Assembly (NCBI GenBank): GCA_026391755.1
Contig: JAPLDN010000269.1
Location: forward strand, 1-15,463
Direction: 5' to 3'
Source of the DNA: Bacteroidota bacterium
Lineage (GTDB): Bacteria > Bacteroidota > Bacteroidia > Bacteroidales > FEN-979
Length of the DNA stretch: 15,463 nucleotides
In this document: piece by piece, positions 8,111 to 15,023 of the stretch
How positions within the stretch are numbered: the first letter of the stretch is position 1
How the letters are laid out: the number at the start of each line of letters is the position of its first letter
The notes under the pieces: generated by a model
Told to the model about the DNA's origin: nothing
Databases searched by the model: none
The model's input: the letters and a program-made list of their open reading frames with translations, nothing else
Position numbers and translations under genes: made by a program

Positions 8111-8809
8111 ATGAAAAGACAGGGATTAATAAAATATATTATCAAACAGTTGTTATTGCTTGCAGTGATTGCCATATCATCATGCAATAACGGGCCAAAA
8201 CACGATCAGGCATTGATCCCCCTTCACAAGGGGAATTTCTGGAAATACAGGGGGAGCTGTAACGGGAAGCCGGCTACGTTCAGGATTACAGTGCATGATG
8301 TCGTGAAACAAGGCAGCATGGCATTCGCTGTAATGAACGGATTCCCTTCGGACGTACTGGGAGGCCAGGATTGGGAAGCTTCTGACTGGGGCCTGCTGGT
8401 TGCTGGTAACGGGCAATACTATTATAAAGTTAACGGGGCAAGGATAGATTCAATTAAGGAATCCTTGTCGGACGGTGAAAGTATACGGGCATCTCTGGTT
8501 GGCGACACGGATCTTTTAATGGAGGCTTTGTATGATACCGGACAGATTTTTGGAGAAGCCGCGCAGCTTACCAGGGCTGACGGCAATTATTACTGGAAGG
8601 TATTGGAGAAAAGTGCCTATGAGCCTTCTTCGATCAGGGGATTGAATATCCACGGTCCGTTCGACCGCTACACCCTGAATTATAAAACAATTGCCGACGA
8701 TATAACCATGGATGTCGTTCCGGGAATAGGCATTGTAAGATACCGTTACAACCACAACGGAACCCCCGGGGAGCTTGACCTGAAGCTCATAGAGGCAGGA
8801 CTGAAGTAG
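8111..8809 (+). CDS. Small lipoprotein of unknown function
   Basis: A 232-residue protein I do not recognise as a named family. The N-terminus is a lipoprotein signal: basic MKRQGLIKYIIKQ, the hydrophobic run LLLLAVIAI, then lipobox ISSC with the acylated Cys at residue 25, followed by NNGP. The mature part looks beta-rich and globular. It begins with LIPLHKGNFWKYRG, a motif seen in Bacteroidota lipoproteins that describe an input field or sensor-like beta domain, and ends with GIGIVRYRYNHNGTPGELDL. No catalytic motif is visible. It is transcribed alone, divergent from the giant repeat-protein gene and convergent with cstA, whose stop lies nine bases away. The ATG at 8111 is the only start that gives a proper signal peptide. 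Attachment to the inner or outer membrane is inferred. Confidence 0.8.
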   Translation: MKRQGLIKYIIKQLLLLAVIAISSCNNGPKHDQALIPLHKGNFWKYRGSCNGKPATFRITVHDVVKQGSMAFAVMNGFPSDVLGGQDWEASDWGLLVAGNGQYYYKVNGARIDSIKESLSDGESIRASLVGDTDLLMEALYDTGQIFGEAAQLTRADGNYYWKVLEKSAYEPSSIRGLNIHGPFDRYTLNYKTIADDITMDVVPGIGIVRYRYNHNGTPGELDLKLIEAGLK

Positions 8810-8818
8810 AAGTTGTTG

Positions 8819-10642
8819 TTAAACTGCAGGCGTCATGCGGTATTTCCTGTAAGCCCTGATCCAGTTGGGCACAGCATCTTTCAGGATGATCAGTACCGAC
8901 ACCATGATCACAGCGGTCATAACCAGGTTGATCAACCCCTTGACGTACGATTTATCCACACTGAGCTGGGGGATATAAATTCCGAGGATATTCATAGTGC
9001 CGGCAGTAAGGGTGGTGACCCCGACAAAAACAAGAGGTATTATTGTAACCCAGGCATAGCGGACTTTCCCGTTATTGATGAGATATGAAGTGCCTACCGT
9101 GAGGGCGATGGTTGCCAGCAGCTGGTTGGCCGTGCCGAACATAGGCCAGATAGTTGAGATGCTTCCCGTATAAATAAAATACCCCCAGAAAAAAACTACG
9201 ATTCCGCTGGCAAGAAGGTTTGCCGGCAGCCATTCGTTCCGTCCCAGGGGTTTATAAATTTTCCCCAGTATTTCCTGGAGGATGAACCTGGCAACACGGG
9301 TGCCGGCATCAATGGTAGTTAGGATGAACAAGGCTTCGAACATAATGGCGAAATGGTACCAGTAGCTCATGAGTGATTTGAAGCCCGGGATGGAAGAAAA
9401 TATTTGTGCCATCCCCACGGCCAGTGAGACTGCGCCACCGGTTCGGCCTGTCACGGTTTCCCCGACTTCAGCCTGCAGGCGGGGGAGGTCGGAAGCGGTG
9501 AACCCCATGGATTTCAGCATGGGCAGGTAGTGAGCCAGTTTTTCGGCCGGGACATTGATCATGAAATAGTCCATTGGGAAGAGGCTTGCTGCGGCGATAA
9601 GTGCCATGATGCTGACCAGTCCTTCGGAAAGCATGGCGCCAACGGCGATAGGCTTGATATGGGATTCAGTCATGATCATTTTTGGAGTCGTCCCCGAGCT
9701 GATGAGCGAGTGGAAGCCTGAGATGGCCCCGCAGGCTATGGTGATGAAAAGATAGGGAAAGAGGGTACCTGGTATTACAGGCCCGCCCCCATATACGAAG
9801 GGCGTGAATGCCGGCATCCTGAGCACCGGGGCAACGATGATAATCCCAACGGCCAGCATGGCTACAACGCCCAGTTTCATTATAGAACTCAGGTAGTCGC
9901 GGGGCGAGAGAAGGAGCCATACAGGGAGGACCGAAGCAAAAAAGCCGTAACCTGCCAGAAGGAGGGTCATGGTTTTGGCATCAAAATTGAACCATGAGGA
10001 GATTGCAGAACCCGGAACATATTTACCGAAAATAACGGCAAGGGTCAGCAGGATAACACCTATCACTGTTGCTTCGGCTGTTTTATGTTTGCGGAAGACG
10101 AACATCCAGAGACCCATCAGTATAGCGATAGGAATTGTTGAGGCGATCGTGAAAGTGCCCCAGGGGGAACGGGTAAGGGCATTCACAACGACAAGGCCTA
10201 GTCCCGCAAGGGAGATGATGATAATTATAAACGTGGCGAAGGATGCAGTAACACCGCTGGTTGCCTTGCCGATTTCTTCCCTGGCGATCAGGGCAAGGGA
10301 TTTGCCTTCATGTCTTACTGAAGCTGAAAGGATGACCACATCATGCACAGCACCGGCGAATACGGCTCCCAGCACCATCCATAAAAATCCGGGAAAATAA
10401 CCGAACTGGCAGGCGAGGACCGGTCCGACCAGGGGGCCGGCACCTGCGATGGCCGCAAAATGATGCCCGAACAACACCCATTTGTTCATCGGCACATAAT
10501 TCTGCTTATCATAAAATTCAGTAGCCGGCGTGGCCCGGGTATCATCGAGGGTCAGGACTTTTGCTGTAATGAAGCTGAAATAGAAACGGTAAGCCAGGGC
10601 AAAAATGGCCAGTGCGCCAAGCACCAGGGGCATCGCATTCAT
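8819..10642 (-). CDS. cstA: CstA-family peptide/carboxylate transporter
   Basis: A 607-residue polytopic inner-membrane protein of the carbon starvation CstA family; E. coli members CstA and BtsT import peptides and pyruvate. The family signature NKWVLFGHHFAAIAGAGPLV lies at residues 53-72, followed by GPVLACQFGYFPGFLW and HDVVILSASVRHEGKSL (100-116). The central SGTTPKMI segment and the C-terminal conserved block TIDAGTRVARFILQE and WPMFGTANQLLA are present. Many hydrophobic helices span the protein, and only a short basic tail (RAYRKYR) follows the last one. It is shorter than E. coli CstA (about 700 residues), as in many non-enteric homologues. Met4 could be an alternative start. The gene stands alone, with no two-component system beside it in this window. 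The substrate cannot be read from sequence. Confidence 0.93.
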   Translation of the reverse strand: MNAMPLVLGALAIFALAYRFYFSFITAKVLTLDDTRATPATEFYDKQNYVPMNKWVLFGHHFAAIAGAGPLVGPVLACQFGYFPGFLWMVLGAVFAGAVHDVVILSASVRHEGKSLALIAREEIGKATSGVTASFATFIIIIISLAGLGLVVVNALTRSPWGTFTIASTIPIAILMGLWMFVFRKHKTAEATVIGVILLTLAVIFGKYVPGSAISSWFNFDAKTMTLLLAGYGFFASVLPVWLLLSPRDYLSSIMKLGVVAMLAVGIIIVAPVLRMPAFTPFVYGGGPVIPGTLFPYLFITIACGAISGFHSLISSGTTPKMIMTESHIKPIAVGAMLSEGLVSIMALIAAASLFPMDYFMINVPAEKLAHYLPMLKSMGFTASDLPRLQAEVGETVTGRTGGAVSLAVGMAQIFSSIPGFKSLMSYWYHFAIMFEALFILTTIDAGTRVARFILQEILGKIYKPLGRNEWLPANLLASGIVVFFWGYFIYTGSISTIWPMFGTANQLLATIALTVGTSYLINNGKVRYAWVTIIPLVFVGVTTLTAGTMNILGIYIPQLSVDKSYVKGLINLVMTAVIMVSVLIILKDAVPNWIRAYRKYRMTPAV

Positions 10643-10663
10643 CAGGAGTAAATTAGTTATAGC

Positions 10664-10691
10664 TTGTAAAAGTATAAAATTTGTATATTTA
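10664..10691 (+). promoter_or_regulatory. Weak putative promoter for the TM2/DUF2752 pair
   Basis: TTG at 10664-10666 and TATATTTA at 10684-10691 are separated by 17 bases. This resembles the Bacteroidota TTG / TAnnTTTG layout with one mismatch in the last -7 base. It would give a leader of about 60 bases before the ATG at 10760. The region is AT-rich and shared with the divergent cstA gene, so chance matches are possible. Confidence 0.28.
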
Positions 10692-10759
10692 CTTGCTGAT
10701 GCTGTAACTTAAAACTTTAAACAACATCAAATTATGGTATAAACCAAAAATCATCACTT

Positions 10760-11098
10760 ATGGATGCACAGAAAGCCGACATGTTCATCATGACCCATGC
10801 AAAGTTTTTTGAACCTCACCTGATTCCCGCCATTCGGGAAAAATTATTGCAGACCGACGAGTCAAAATGGATGACGATTCAATCCCTGACATACAGGGAA
10901 CCGGTGCTAATGCTCATCATTTCCATTCTCGGGGGCCATTTCGGGATCGACAGGTTCATTATAGGCGATATGGGACTTGGAGTTGCAAAACTTCTGACCT
11001 GCGGAGGGCTTGGGATCTGGACTATCGTTGACTGGTTCCTTATCATGGAACGCACCAGGGAAGTGAATTTCGAGAAGCTGAGAATGCTTCTTGGCTAG
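10760..11098 (+). CDS. TM2 domain-containing membrane protein
   Basis: A 112-residue protein with an N-terminal cytosolic-looking segment (about 1-47, MDAQKADMFIMTHAKFF then a charged helix) and a TM2 domain at about 48-97. The TM2 domain has two hydrophobic helices around the hallmark GGHFGIDRFIIGD turn, then KLLTCGGLGIWTIVDWFLI. This N-terminal arrangement is typical of Bacteroidota TM2 proteins. The biochemical role of TM2 proteins in bacteria is not established. The TAG stop (11096-11098) is immediately followed by the ATG of the DUF2752 gene, so the two are almost certainly co-transcribed and perhaps translationally coupled. Confidence 0.88.
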   Translation: MDAQKADMFIMTHAKFFEPHLIPAIREKLLQTDESKWMTIQSLTYREPVLMLIISILGGHFGIDRFIIGDMGLGVAKLLTCGGLGIWTIVDWFLIMERTREVNFEKLRMLLG

Positions 11099-11518
11099 AT
11101 GACCCGAAAGAATTTATACTTCCTGGCTCTTTTTCTCGGCCTTGCCGGGCAACTATGGATTGTATACAGCTATAAAAAACTGGAGAAGCAGGAAGAGGCT
11201 TTCAATACCTGTATTTTTAACAGGCTTACCGGCCTGCCGTGCCCTTCCTGCGGAACAATTCATTCCATTGTTTCCATCATCCATGGAAATTTCCGACAGG
11301 CGCTGACGGATAACCCCCTTGGATATATAGGAATCCTTATCGTTTCGATCATTCCTTATTGGGTTCTCGCCGACCTGGCTTTCGGGAAAGAAAGTTTTTA
11401 TAGATTTTTTCTCCTGGCCGACAGGATGCTGAAGAGACGATGGGTGCTTGCATCTGTTTTATCGATTGTCTTCCTGCTATGGATTGTTAAGCTGTTGCAT
11501 TTCTTCCATTGTTTCTGA
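11099..11518 (+). CDS. DUF2752 family membrane protein
   Basis: A 139-residue protein with three likely transmembrane helices (about 6-24, 76-95 and 117-135). The DUF2752 signature GLPCPSCGTIHS lies at 45-56, where the CPxCG pair (Cys48, Cys51) sits just before the second hydrophobic region, followed by the conserved DNPLG at 71-75. The Cys pair could bind metal or be redox-active, but no function is established. The usual CG.TR reads CGTIH here. The ATG directly follows the stop of the TM2 gene. Such TM2-DUF2752 pairs recur in Bacteroidota, which suggests the products work together at the membrane; that is inference. Confidence 0.85.
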   Translation: MTRKNLYFLALFLGLAGQLWIVYSYKKLEKQEEAFNTCIFNRLTGLPCPSCGTIHSIVSIIHGNFRQALTDNPLGYIGILIVSIIPYWVLADLAFGKESFYRFFLLADRMLKRRWVLASVLSIVFLLWIVKLLHFFHCF

Positions 11519-11590
11519 AGGCCTGAAAAACCACGGGGGAATATATCTGCCGGATTTTTTCTTTACTGCTATTGTCAGAAAATCGTTTAA

Positions 11591-11624
11591 TTTGTAACAA
11601 TAATTTCGGGAAATCGTATCTTTG
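11591..11624 (+). promoter_or_regulatory. Putative Bacteroidota-type promoter of the nuo operon
   Basis: TTTG at 11591-11594 and TATCTTTG at 11617-11624 match the phylum's -33 TTTG and -7 TAnnTTTG elements exactly, with a 22-base spacer at the wide end of the known range. They lie in the gap between the DUF2752 gene and nuoA. Transcription would begin near 11630, leaving a short leader of about 15-17 bases before the nuoA start. No hairpin with a T-run that would clearly end the upstream unit was found in the same gap. Confidence 0.62.
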
Positions 11625-11646
11625 TAAAGAATTAATCTAAATAAAC

Positions 11647-12030
11647 TTGGAAAGAACATTCATCCCATCGGATTATATTCCAATTGTTATTCAGTCGGTT
11701 GTCGCCCTGGGGTTTGTAGTGATAACCATGGTGCTTACCCATATCATCGGTGGAAAGCGCAAAAAAATCCGAACGCTGAGGAAGGATGAAAATTTTGAAT
11801 GCGGCATAGAGGTCAGGGGCAATGCCCGGTTCCCGTTTTCGGTGAAATATTTCCTTATAGCCATTTTGTTTGTGCTGTTTGATGTTGAAATTATTTTCTT
11901 CTATCCCTGGGCTATCAATTTCAAGGAATTCGGATGGGATGGTTTCCTGGAGATGTTGTTATTCCTGTTTTTTTTGCTCTTCGGGTTTTATTACATTTAC
12001 AAGAGGGGGGCGTTGAACTGGGAAGACTGA
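11647..12030 (+). CDS. nuoA: NADH-quinone oxidoreductase subunit A
   Basis: Subunit A of respiratory complex I (NDH-1), a small inner-membrane protein next to the quinone channel. It has 127 residues and three transmembrane helices (about 12-34, 66-88 and 100-118). Family motifs are present: NFECGIEV with the loop Cys at 52, RFPFSVKYFLIAILF, and FDVEIIFFYPWA with the conserved acidic residues Asp79 and Glu81. The start is TTG at 11647; an in-frame TAA lies nine bases upstream at 11638-11640 and no ATG occurs before residue 28, so a non-ATG start is needed. It is the first gene of the nuo operon, with 69 bases before nuoB. Confidence 0.94.
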   Translation: MERTFIPSDYIPIVIQSVVALGFVVITMVLTHIIGGKRKKIRTLRKDENFECGIEVRGNARFPFSVKYFLIAILFVLFDVEIIFFYPWAINFKEFGWDGFLEMLLFLFFLLFGFYYIYKRGALNWED

Positions 12031-12039
12031 AAATGGGCA

Positions 12040-12078
12040 CTGGGTGCTTGGTACTGGGAACCATGTACCAGAACCCAG
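12040..12078 (+). repeat. Interrupted hairpin in the nuoA-nuoB spacer
   Basis: Two nested perfect arms are present: CTGGGT (12040-12045) with ACCCAG (12073-12078), and TGGTAC (12049-12054) with GTACCA (12065-12070). They enclose a 10-base loop, with a small asymmetric bulge between the stems. ACTGGG also recurs directly at 12039 and 12053. There is no following T-run, so it is not an intrinsic terminator. It could stabilise or process the mRNA between nuoA and nuoB, or be an intergenic repeat remnant. Confidence 0.5.
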
Positions 12079-12099
12079 AAACAGAAAGAGAAGCAACAA

Positions 12100-12663
12100 A
12101 TGGATATTATAAAACCAATATATACAAAAGTAGATCCGCCTGAAGGATATTCGGCGCCGGGGGTTTTTGCCACCACCCTCGACAAGGTGATCGGACTGGC
12201 CCGTAGCAATTCCATCTGGCCATTGCCATTTGCCACCTCCTGCTGTGGCATTGAGTTCATGGCTACTATGGGGGCGCATTACGACCTGGGGCGGTTTGGT
12301 TCTGAAAGGCTGAGTTTCAGTCCCCGCCAGGCCGACCTGCTGATGGTTATGGGTACTATTGCAAAGAAGATGGGGCCTGTAGTCCAGCAGGTGTACGAGC
12401 AGATGGCCGAGCCCCGCTGGGTCATTGCAGTAGGGGCCTGTGCTTCCAGCGGTGGGATATTCGACACTTACAGCGTGCTTCAGGGGATTGACAGGATAGT
12501 ACCGGTGGATGTGTATGTCCCCGGCTGTCCGCCCAGGCCCGAACAGATCATCGACGGCTTTATGAGGATTCAGGATCTTGTAGCCAGTGAACCATTGAGA
12601 AGACGGTATTCGCAGGAATATAGGGAACTCCTGATAAAATACGGGATATTGAAAGAGAAATAG
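12100..12663 (+). CDS. nuoB: NADH-quinone oxidoreductase subunit B
   Basis: Subunit B of complex I; it carries the terminal [4Fe-4S] cluster N2 that passes electrons to quinone in the connecting arm. It has 187 residues. The four cluster ligands are visible: the tandem Cys48-Cys49 in ATSCCGIEFM, Cys114 in GACASSGG and Cys143 in VPGCPPRPEQ. Other family blocks are FGSERLSFSPRQADLLMV (66-83) and the MAEPRWVIA segment before Cys114. The ATG follows an A/G-rich leader (AGAAAGAGAAGCAACAA), typical of Bacteroidota starts that lack a strong Shine-Dalgarno. It lies between nuoA and nuoC in the canonical order. Confidence 0.97.
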   Translation: MDIIKPIYTKVDPPEGYSAPGVFATTLDKVIGLARSNSIWPLPFATSCCGIEFMATMGAHYDLGRFGSERLSFSPRQADLLMVMGTIAKKMGPVVQQVYEQMAEPRWVIAVGACASSGGIFDTYSVLQGIDRIVPVDVYVPGCPPRPEQIIDGFMRIQDLVASEPLRRRYSQEYRELLIKYGILKEK

Positions 12664-12708
12664 ACGGCCGACAGGGATTCCCCGGGATCTCATCCGCCGT
12701 GAAACTAT

Positions 12709-13203
12709 ATGGAAAATTCATTCATAACCGACAGGCTCCGCAAACAGTTTGGAGAAGATATCCTGGATGTTAACGACAGCCTCGATATTCTCACCATCAC
12801 CATTGCCTCCCCGGTTTCTTATGAAGTGATTGAATTCCTGAAAGACAATCCCAGCCTGGGCTTCCGTTTTCTTACCGACCTCACCGGGATACACTATCCC
12901 GACAGGGGCCTTCCGTTCGGAGTGATCTACCACCTGCACAACTTTTATGAAAATAAAAGGCTGAGGGTAAAAACCTTTGTTAGCGGCGATGCTCCGAATA
13001 TAAGGACTGTAAGTGACCTGTTTTCGGCAGCCAACTGGATGGAAAGGGAAACCTATGATTTCTACGGGATCATTTTTGAAGGGCATCCTAATCTGAAGAG
13101 AATTTTAAATGTTGAATACCTCGATTATTTCCCGATGCGGAAGGAATATCCTTTGGAGGATCCGACAAGGGAGGATAAGGATAACAGGTATTTTGGAAGA
13201 TGA
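12709..13203 (+). CDS. nuoC: NADH-quinone oxidoreductase subunit C (30 kDa)
   Basis: The 30-kDa peripheral-arm subunit of complex I, which packs against NuoD and NuoB; it binds no cofactor. It has 164 residues, the usual size for a free-standing NuoC that is not fused to NuoD. The signature ANWMERETYDFYG lies at 108-120 and continues with GHPNLKRIL (125-133) and FPMRKEYPLED (141-151). The N-terminal part has LGFRFLTDLTGIHYP (50-64). The ATG at 12709 lies 45 bases after the nuoB stop. The TGA stop at 13201-13203 is followed by a 36-base spacer containing a direct repeat. Confidence 0.96.
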   Translation: MENSFITDRLRKQFGEDILDVNDSLDILTITIASPVSYEVIEFLKDNPSLGFRFLTDLTGIHYPDRGLPFGVIYHLHNFYENKRLRVKTFVSGDAPNIRTVSDLFSAANWMERETYDFYGIIFEGHPNLKRILNVEYLDYFPMRKEYPLEDPTREDKDNRYFGR

Positions 13204-13212
13204 AAAACAAAC

Positions 13213-13243
13213 TGATAGCGGGATGATCGTGATAGCGGGATGA
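13213..13243 (+). repeat. 14-bp direct repeat spanning the nuoD start
   Basis: TGATAGCGGGATGA occurs at 13213-13226 and again at 13230-13243, a 17-base period with three bases between copies. The second copy contains the nuoD ATG (13240-13242), and the first contains an equivalent ATG (13223-13225). From the first ATG a frame of six codons (M-I-V-I-A-G) runs to TGA at 13241-13243, which overlaps the nuoD start as ATGA. This may be a simple duplication or a small leader frame coupling translation into nuoD. Confidence 0.75.
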
Positions 13244-14415
13244 AAGACGAGAAGCAATATACCACCCTTAACCTGGGACCGACGCATCCGGCCACGCATG
13301 GGATATTCCAGAACGTGCTGAAGATGGACGGTGAGATCATTCTCGATGCTGAACAAACGATAGGGTATATCCACCGAGCTTTTGAAAAGATAGCCGAACG
13401 CCGGCCTTTTTACCAGGTCACTCCCCTGACCGACCGCCTGAATTACTGTTCATCGCCTATCAACAATATAGGCTGGCATCTTACGGTTGAAAAACTGCTA
13501 GGGATCAAAACCACGAAACGCATTGATTACATGCGGCTCATCGTGATGGAGCTTGCCCGGATCACCGATCACCTGGTTTGCAACAGCGTGATAGGCGTCG
13601 ACAGCGGGGCACTCACCGGTTTTGTTTATGTATTCCAGGAGAGGGAAAAGGTTTACGAGATCTATGAAGAGATCAGCGGTGCCAGGCTTACGACAAACCT
13701 CGGACGGGTTGGAGGTTTCGAGCGCGATTTCAATACCGCTGTCTACAAAAAGATCAGGGAATTCCTGGACCATCTTCCCGGGGTTTTGCATCAGTTTGAA
13801 AAGCTTCTGATGAGGAACCGTATTTTCATGGATAGGACTATTGGGGTCGGACCGATAAGCCCCGAAAGGGCTCTCAATTATGGGTTCACAGGGCCGAACC
13901 TGAGGGCGGCCGGTATCGATTACGATGTTCGTGTGATGACTCCCTACAGTTCGTATGATGATTTTGAATTTACAATACCGGTTGGTACTCAAGGTGATAC
14001 TTATGACCGTTTCTGTGTTCGGCAGGAAGAGATCTGGCAGAGCCTGAAACTGATCAGGAATGCACTTGAGAACCTCCCCGAAGGAGAATATCATGTGGAT
14101 GCCCCCCATGTTTACCTGCCCGAAAAGCAGGATGTTTACAGTAAGATGGAAGCCCTGATTTATCATTTCAAAATCGTGATGGGTGAGATAGATGCCCCGG
14201 TTGGCGAGGTTTTCCATTCGGTTGAAGGCGGTAATGGAGAATTGGGCTTTTACCTGGTGAGCGATGGCGGAAGGGCTGCCTACCGCCTGCATTTCAGGAG
14301 GCCGAGCTTCATTTATTACCAGGCTTATCCCGAGATGATCAGGGGAGGGGTTTTGTCGGATGCGATCCTGACTATGAGCAGTATGAATGTGATTGCGGGG
14401 GAGCTGGATGCGTGA
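13240..14415 (+). CDS. nuoD: NADH-quinone oxidoreductase subunit D (49 kDa)
   Basis: The 49-kDa subunit of complex I, related to the large subunit of [NiFe] hydrogenases. With NuoB it forms the quinone-reducing pocket. It has 391 residues, normal for an unfused NuoD. The N-terminal GPTHPATHG (13-21) carries the histidines lining the quinone site. It is followed by IGYIHRAFEK (41-50), YIHRAFEK-linked LTDRLNYCSS (63-72) and NLGRVGGFERDF (153-164). The C-terminus (RLHFRRPSF, DAILTMSSMNVIAGELDA) is complete and matches the family end. The ATG is the second of two equivalent ATGs made by a direct repeat; the first is out of frame, so this start is secure. Confidence 0.97.
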   Translation: MKDEKQYTTLNLGPTHPATHGIFQNVLKMDGEIILDAEQTIGYIHRAFEKIAERRPFYQVTPLTDRLNYCSSPINNIGWHLTVEKLLGIKTTKRIDYMRLIVMELARITDHLVCNSVIGVDSGALTGFVYVFQEREKVYEIYEEISGARLTTNLGRVGGFERDFNTAVYKKIREFLDHLPGVLHQFEKLLMRNRIFMDRTIGVGPISPERALNYGFTGPNLRAAGIDYDVRVMTPYSSYDDFEFTIPVGTQGDTYDRFCVRQEEIWQSLKLIRNALENLPEGEYHVDAPHVYLPEKQDVYSKMEALIYHFKIVMGEIDAPVGEVFHSVEGGNGELGFYLVSDGGRAAYRLHFRRPSFIYYQAYPEMIRGGVLSDAILTMSSMNVIAGELDA

Positions 14416-14417
14416 TT

Positions 14418-14441
14418 TTGATAACTGGATAATTGGATAAC
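14418..14441 (+). repeat. Three 8-bp tandem repeats upstream of nuoE
   Basis: TTGATAAC, TGGATAAT and TGGATAAC follow one another at 14418-14441, then GGG and the nuoE ATG at 14445. The last copy plus the start context reads GATAACGGGATG. This differs by one base from GATAGCGGGATG at the nuoD start, so the two spacers share a short element. There is no obvious coding role. It makes a TTG in frame at 14433 that could be mistaken for the nuoE start. Confidence 0.7.
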
Positions 14442-14444
14442 GGG

Positions 14445-15023
14445 ATGCAGGATAATAAGATAAAGCACCATTTGTTTGTAAGGGAGAACAAGACTGTTTC
14501 GTTTTCAGGCGAAACGCTGGAAAAAGTCCGCTCCCTCATCCGCAGGTATCCCGAAGGCAGGCAGAAATCGGCTTTGTTGCCGGTATTGCACATTGCCCAG
14601 GAAGAACTTGGAGGTTATCTCAGCGTGGACAGTATGGATTATGTGGCATCGCTTCTGAACCTTAATCCGATGGAGGTTTACGAAGTAGCTACATTTTATT
14701 CAATGTTTTATCTTGATAAAGTGGGAAAATACGTACTTGAGGTCTGCCATACAGGTCCGTGCGCGATCTGTGGAGGCGAAGAAGTGTTGCAGCATATTAA
14801 GGACTATCTTCACATTGAGACAGGGGAAACCACTTCCGACGGGATGTTCACCCTGAAAGAAGTTGAATGTCTCGGGGCATGCGGAAGCGGTCCGGCCATG
14901 CAGGTCAACACTGAATTTTATGAACATATGACAGCCAGGCAGGTTGAAAAGGTGATAGAAGACCTGAGGCAGAAACCGGAAGAAGAAGGATCATCAAAAG
15001 GATGGGCAGAGCAATTCTCTTAG
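14445..15023 (+). CDS. nuoE: NADH-quinone oxidoreductase subunit E (24 kDa)
   Basis: The thioredoxin-like 24-kDa subunit of the NADH-input module of complex I. It binds the [2Fe-2S] cluster N1a next to the FMN of NuoF. It has 192 residues from the ATG at 14445. The four cluster ligands are visible: Cys101 and Cys106 in VCHTGPCAICGG, and Cys142 and Cys146 in ECLGACGSGP. The N-terminal helical domain has LLPVLHIAQEELGGYLS (44-60) and VYEVATFYSMF (78-88). A TTG at 14433 would add four residues, but it lies inside the tandem repeat and ATG is preferred. The C-terminus (KPEEEGSSKGWAEQFS) overlaps the start of nuoF by 22 bases, suggesting translational coupling. The stop is TAG. Confidence 0.95.
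   Translation: MQDNKIKHHLFVRENKTVSFSGETLEKVRSLIRRYPEGRQKSALLPVLHIAQEELGGYLSVDSMDYVASLLNLNPMEVYEVATFYSMFYLDKVGKYVLEVCHTGPCAICGGEEVLQHIKDYLHIETGETTSDGMFTLKEVECLGACGSGPAMQVNTEFYEHMTARQVEKVIEDLRQKPEEEGSSKGWAEQFS

Noticed and set aside
8771..8788. GAGCTT / AAGCTC hairpin near the end of the lipoprotein gene
   Set aside because: It is inside the coding sequence and has no T-run after it, so it is not supported as a terminator.
9969..10400. 143-codon plus-strand open frame opposite cstA
   Set aside because: It is antisense to conserved CstA motifs and its low-complexity translation mirrors the membrane helices.
11519..11580. Possible intrinsic terminator after the DUF2752 gene (T-rich run near 11558)
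   Set aside because: The T-run is present, but I could not find a GC-rich stem immediately before it.
11959..12693. 244-codon minus-strand open frame opposite nuoA end, nuoB and spacers
   Set aside because: It is antisense to the four-Cys NuoB sequence, its translation has no family features, and it spans a spacer hairpin.
13498..14292. 264-codon minus-strand open frame opposite nuoD
   Set aside because: It lies wholly antisense to a strongly conserved nuoD and has no recognisable domain or start context; it is a shadow frame.
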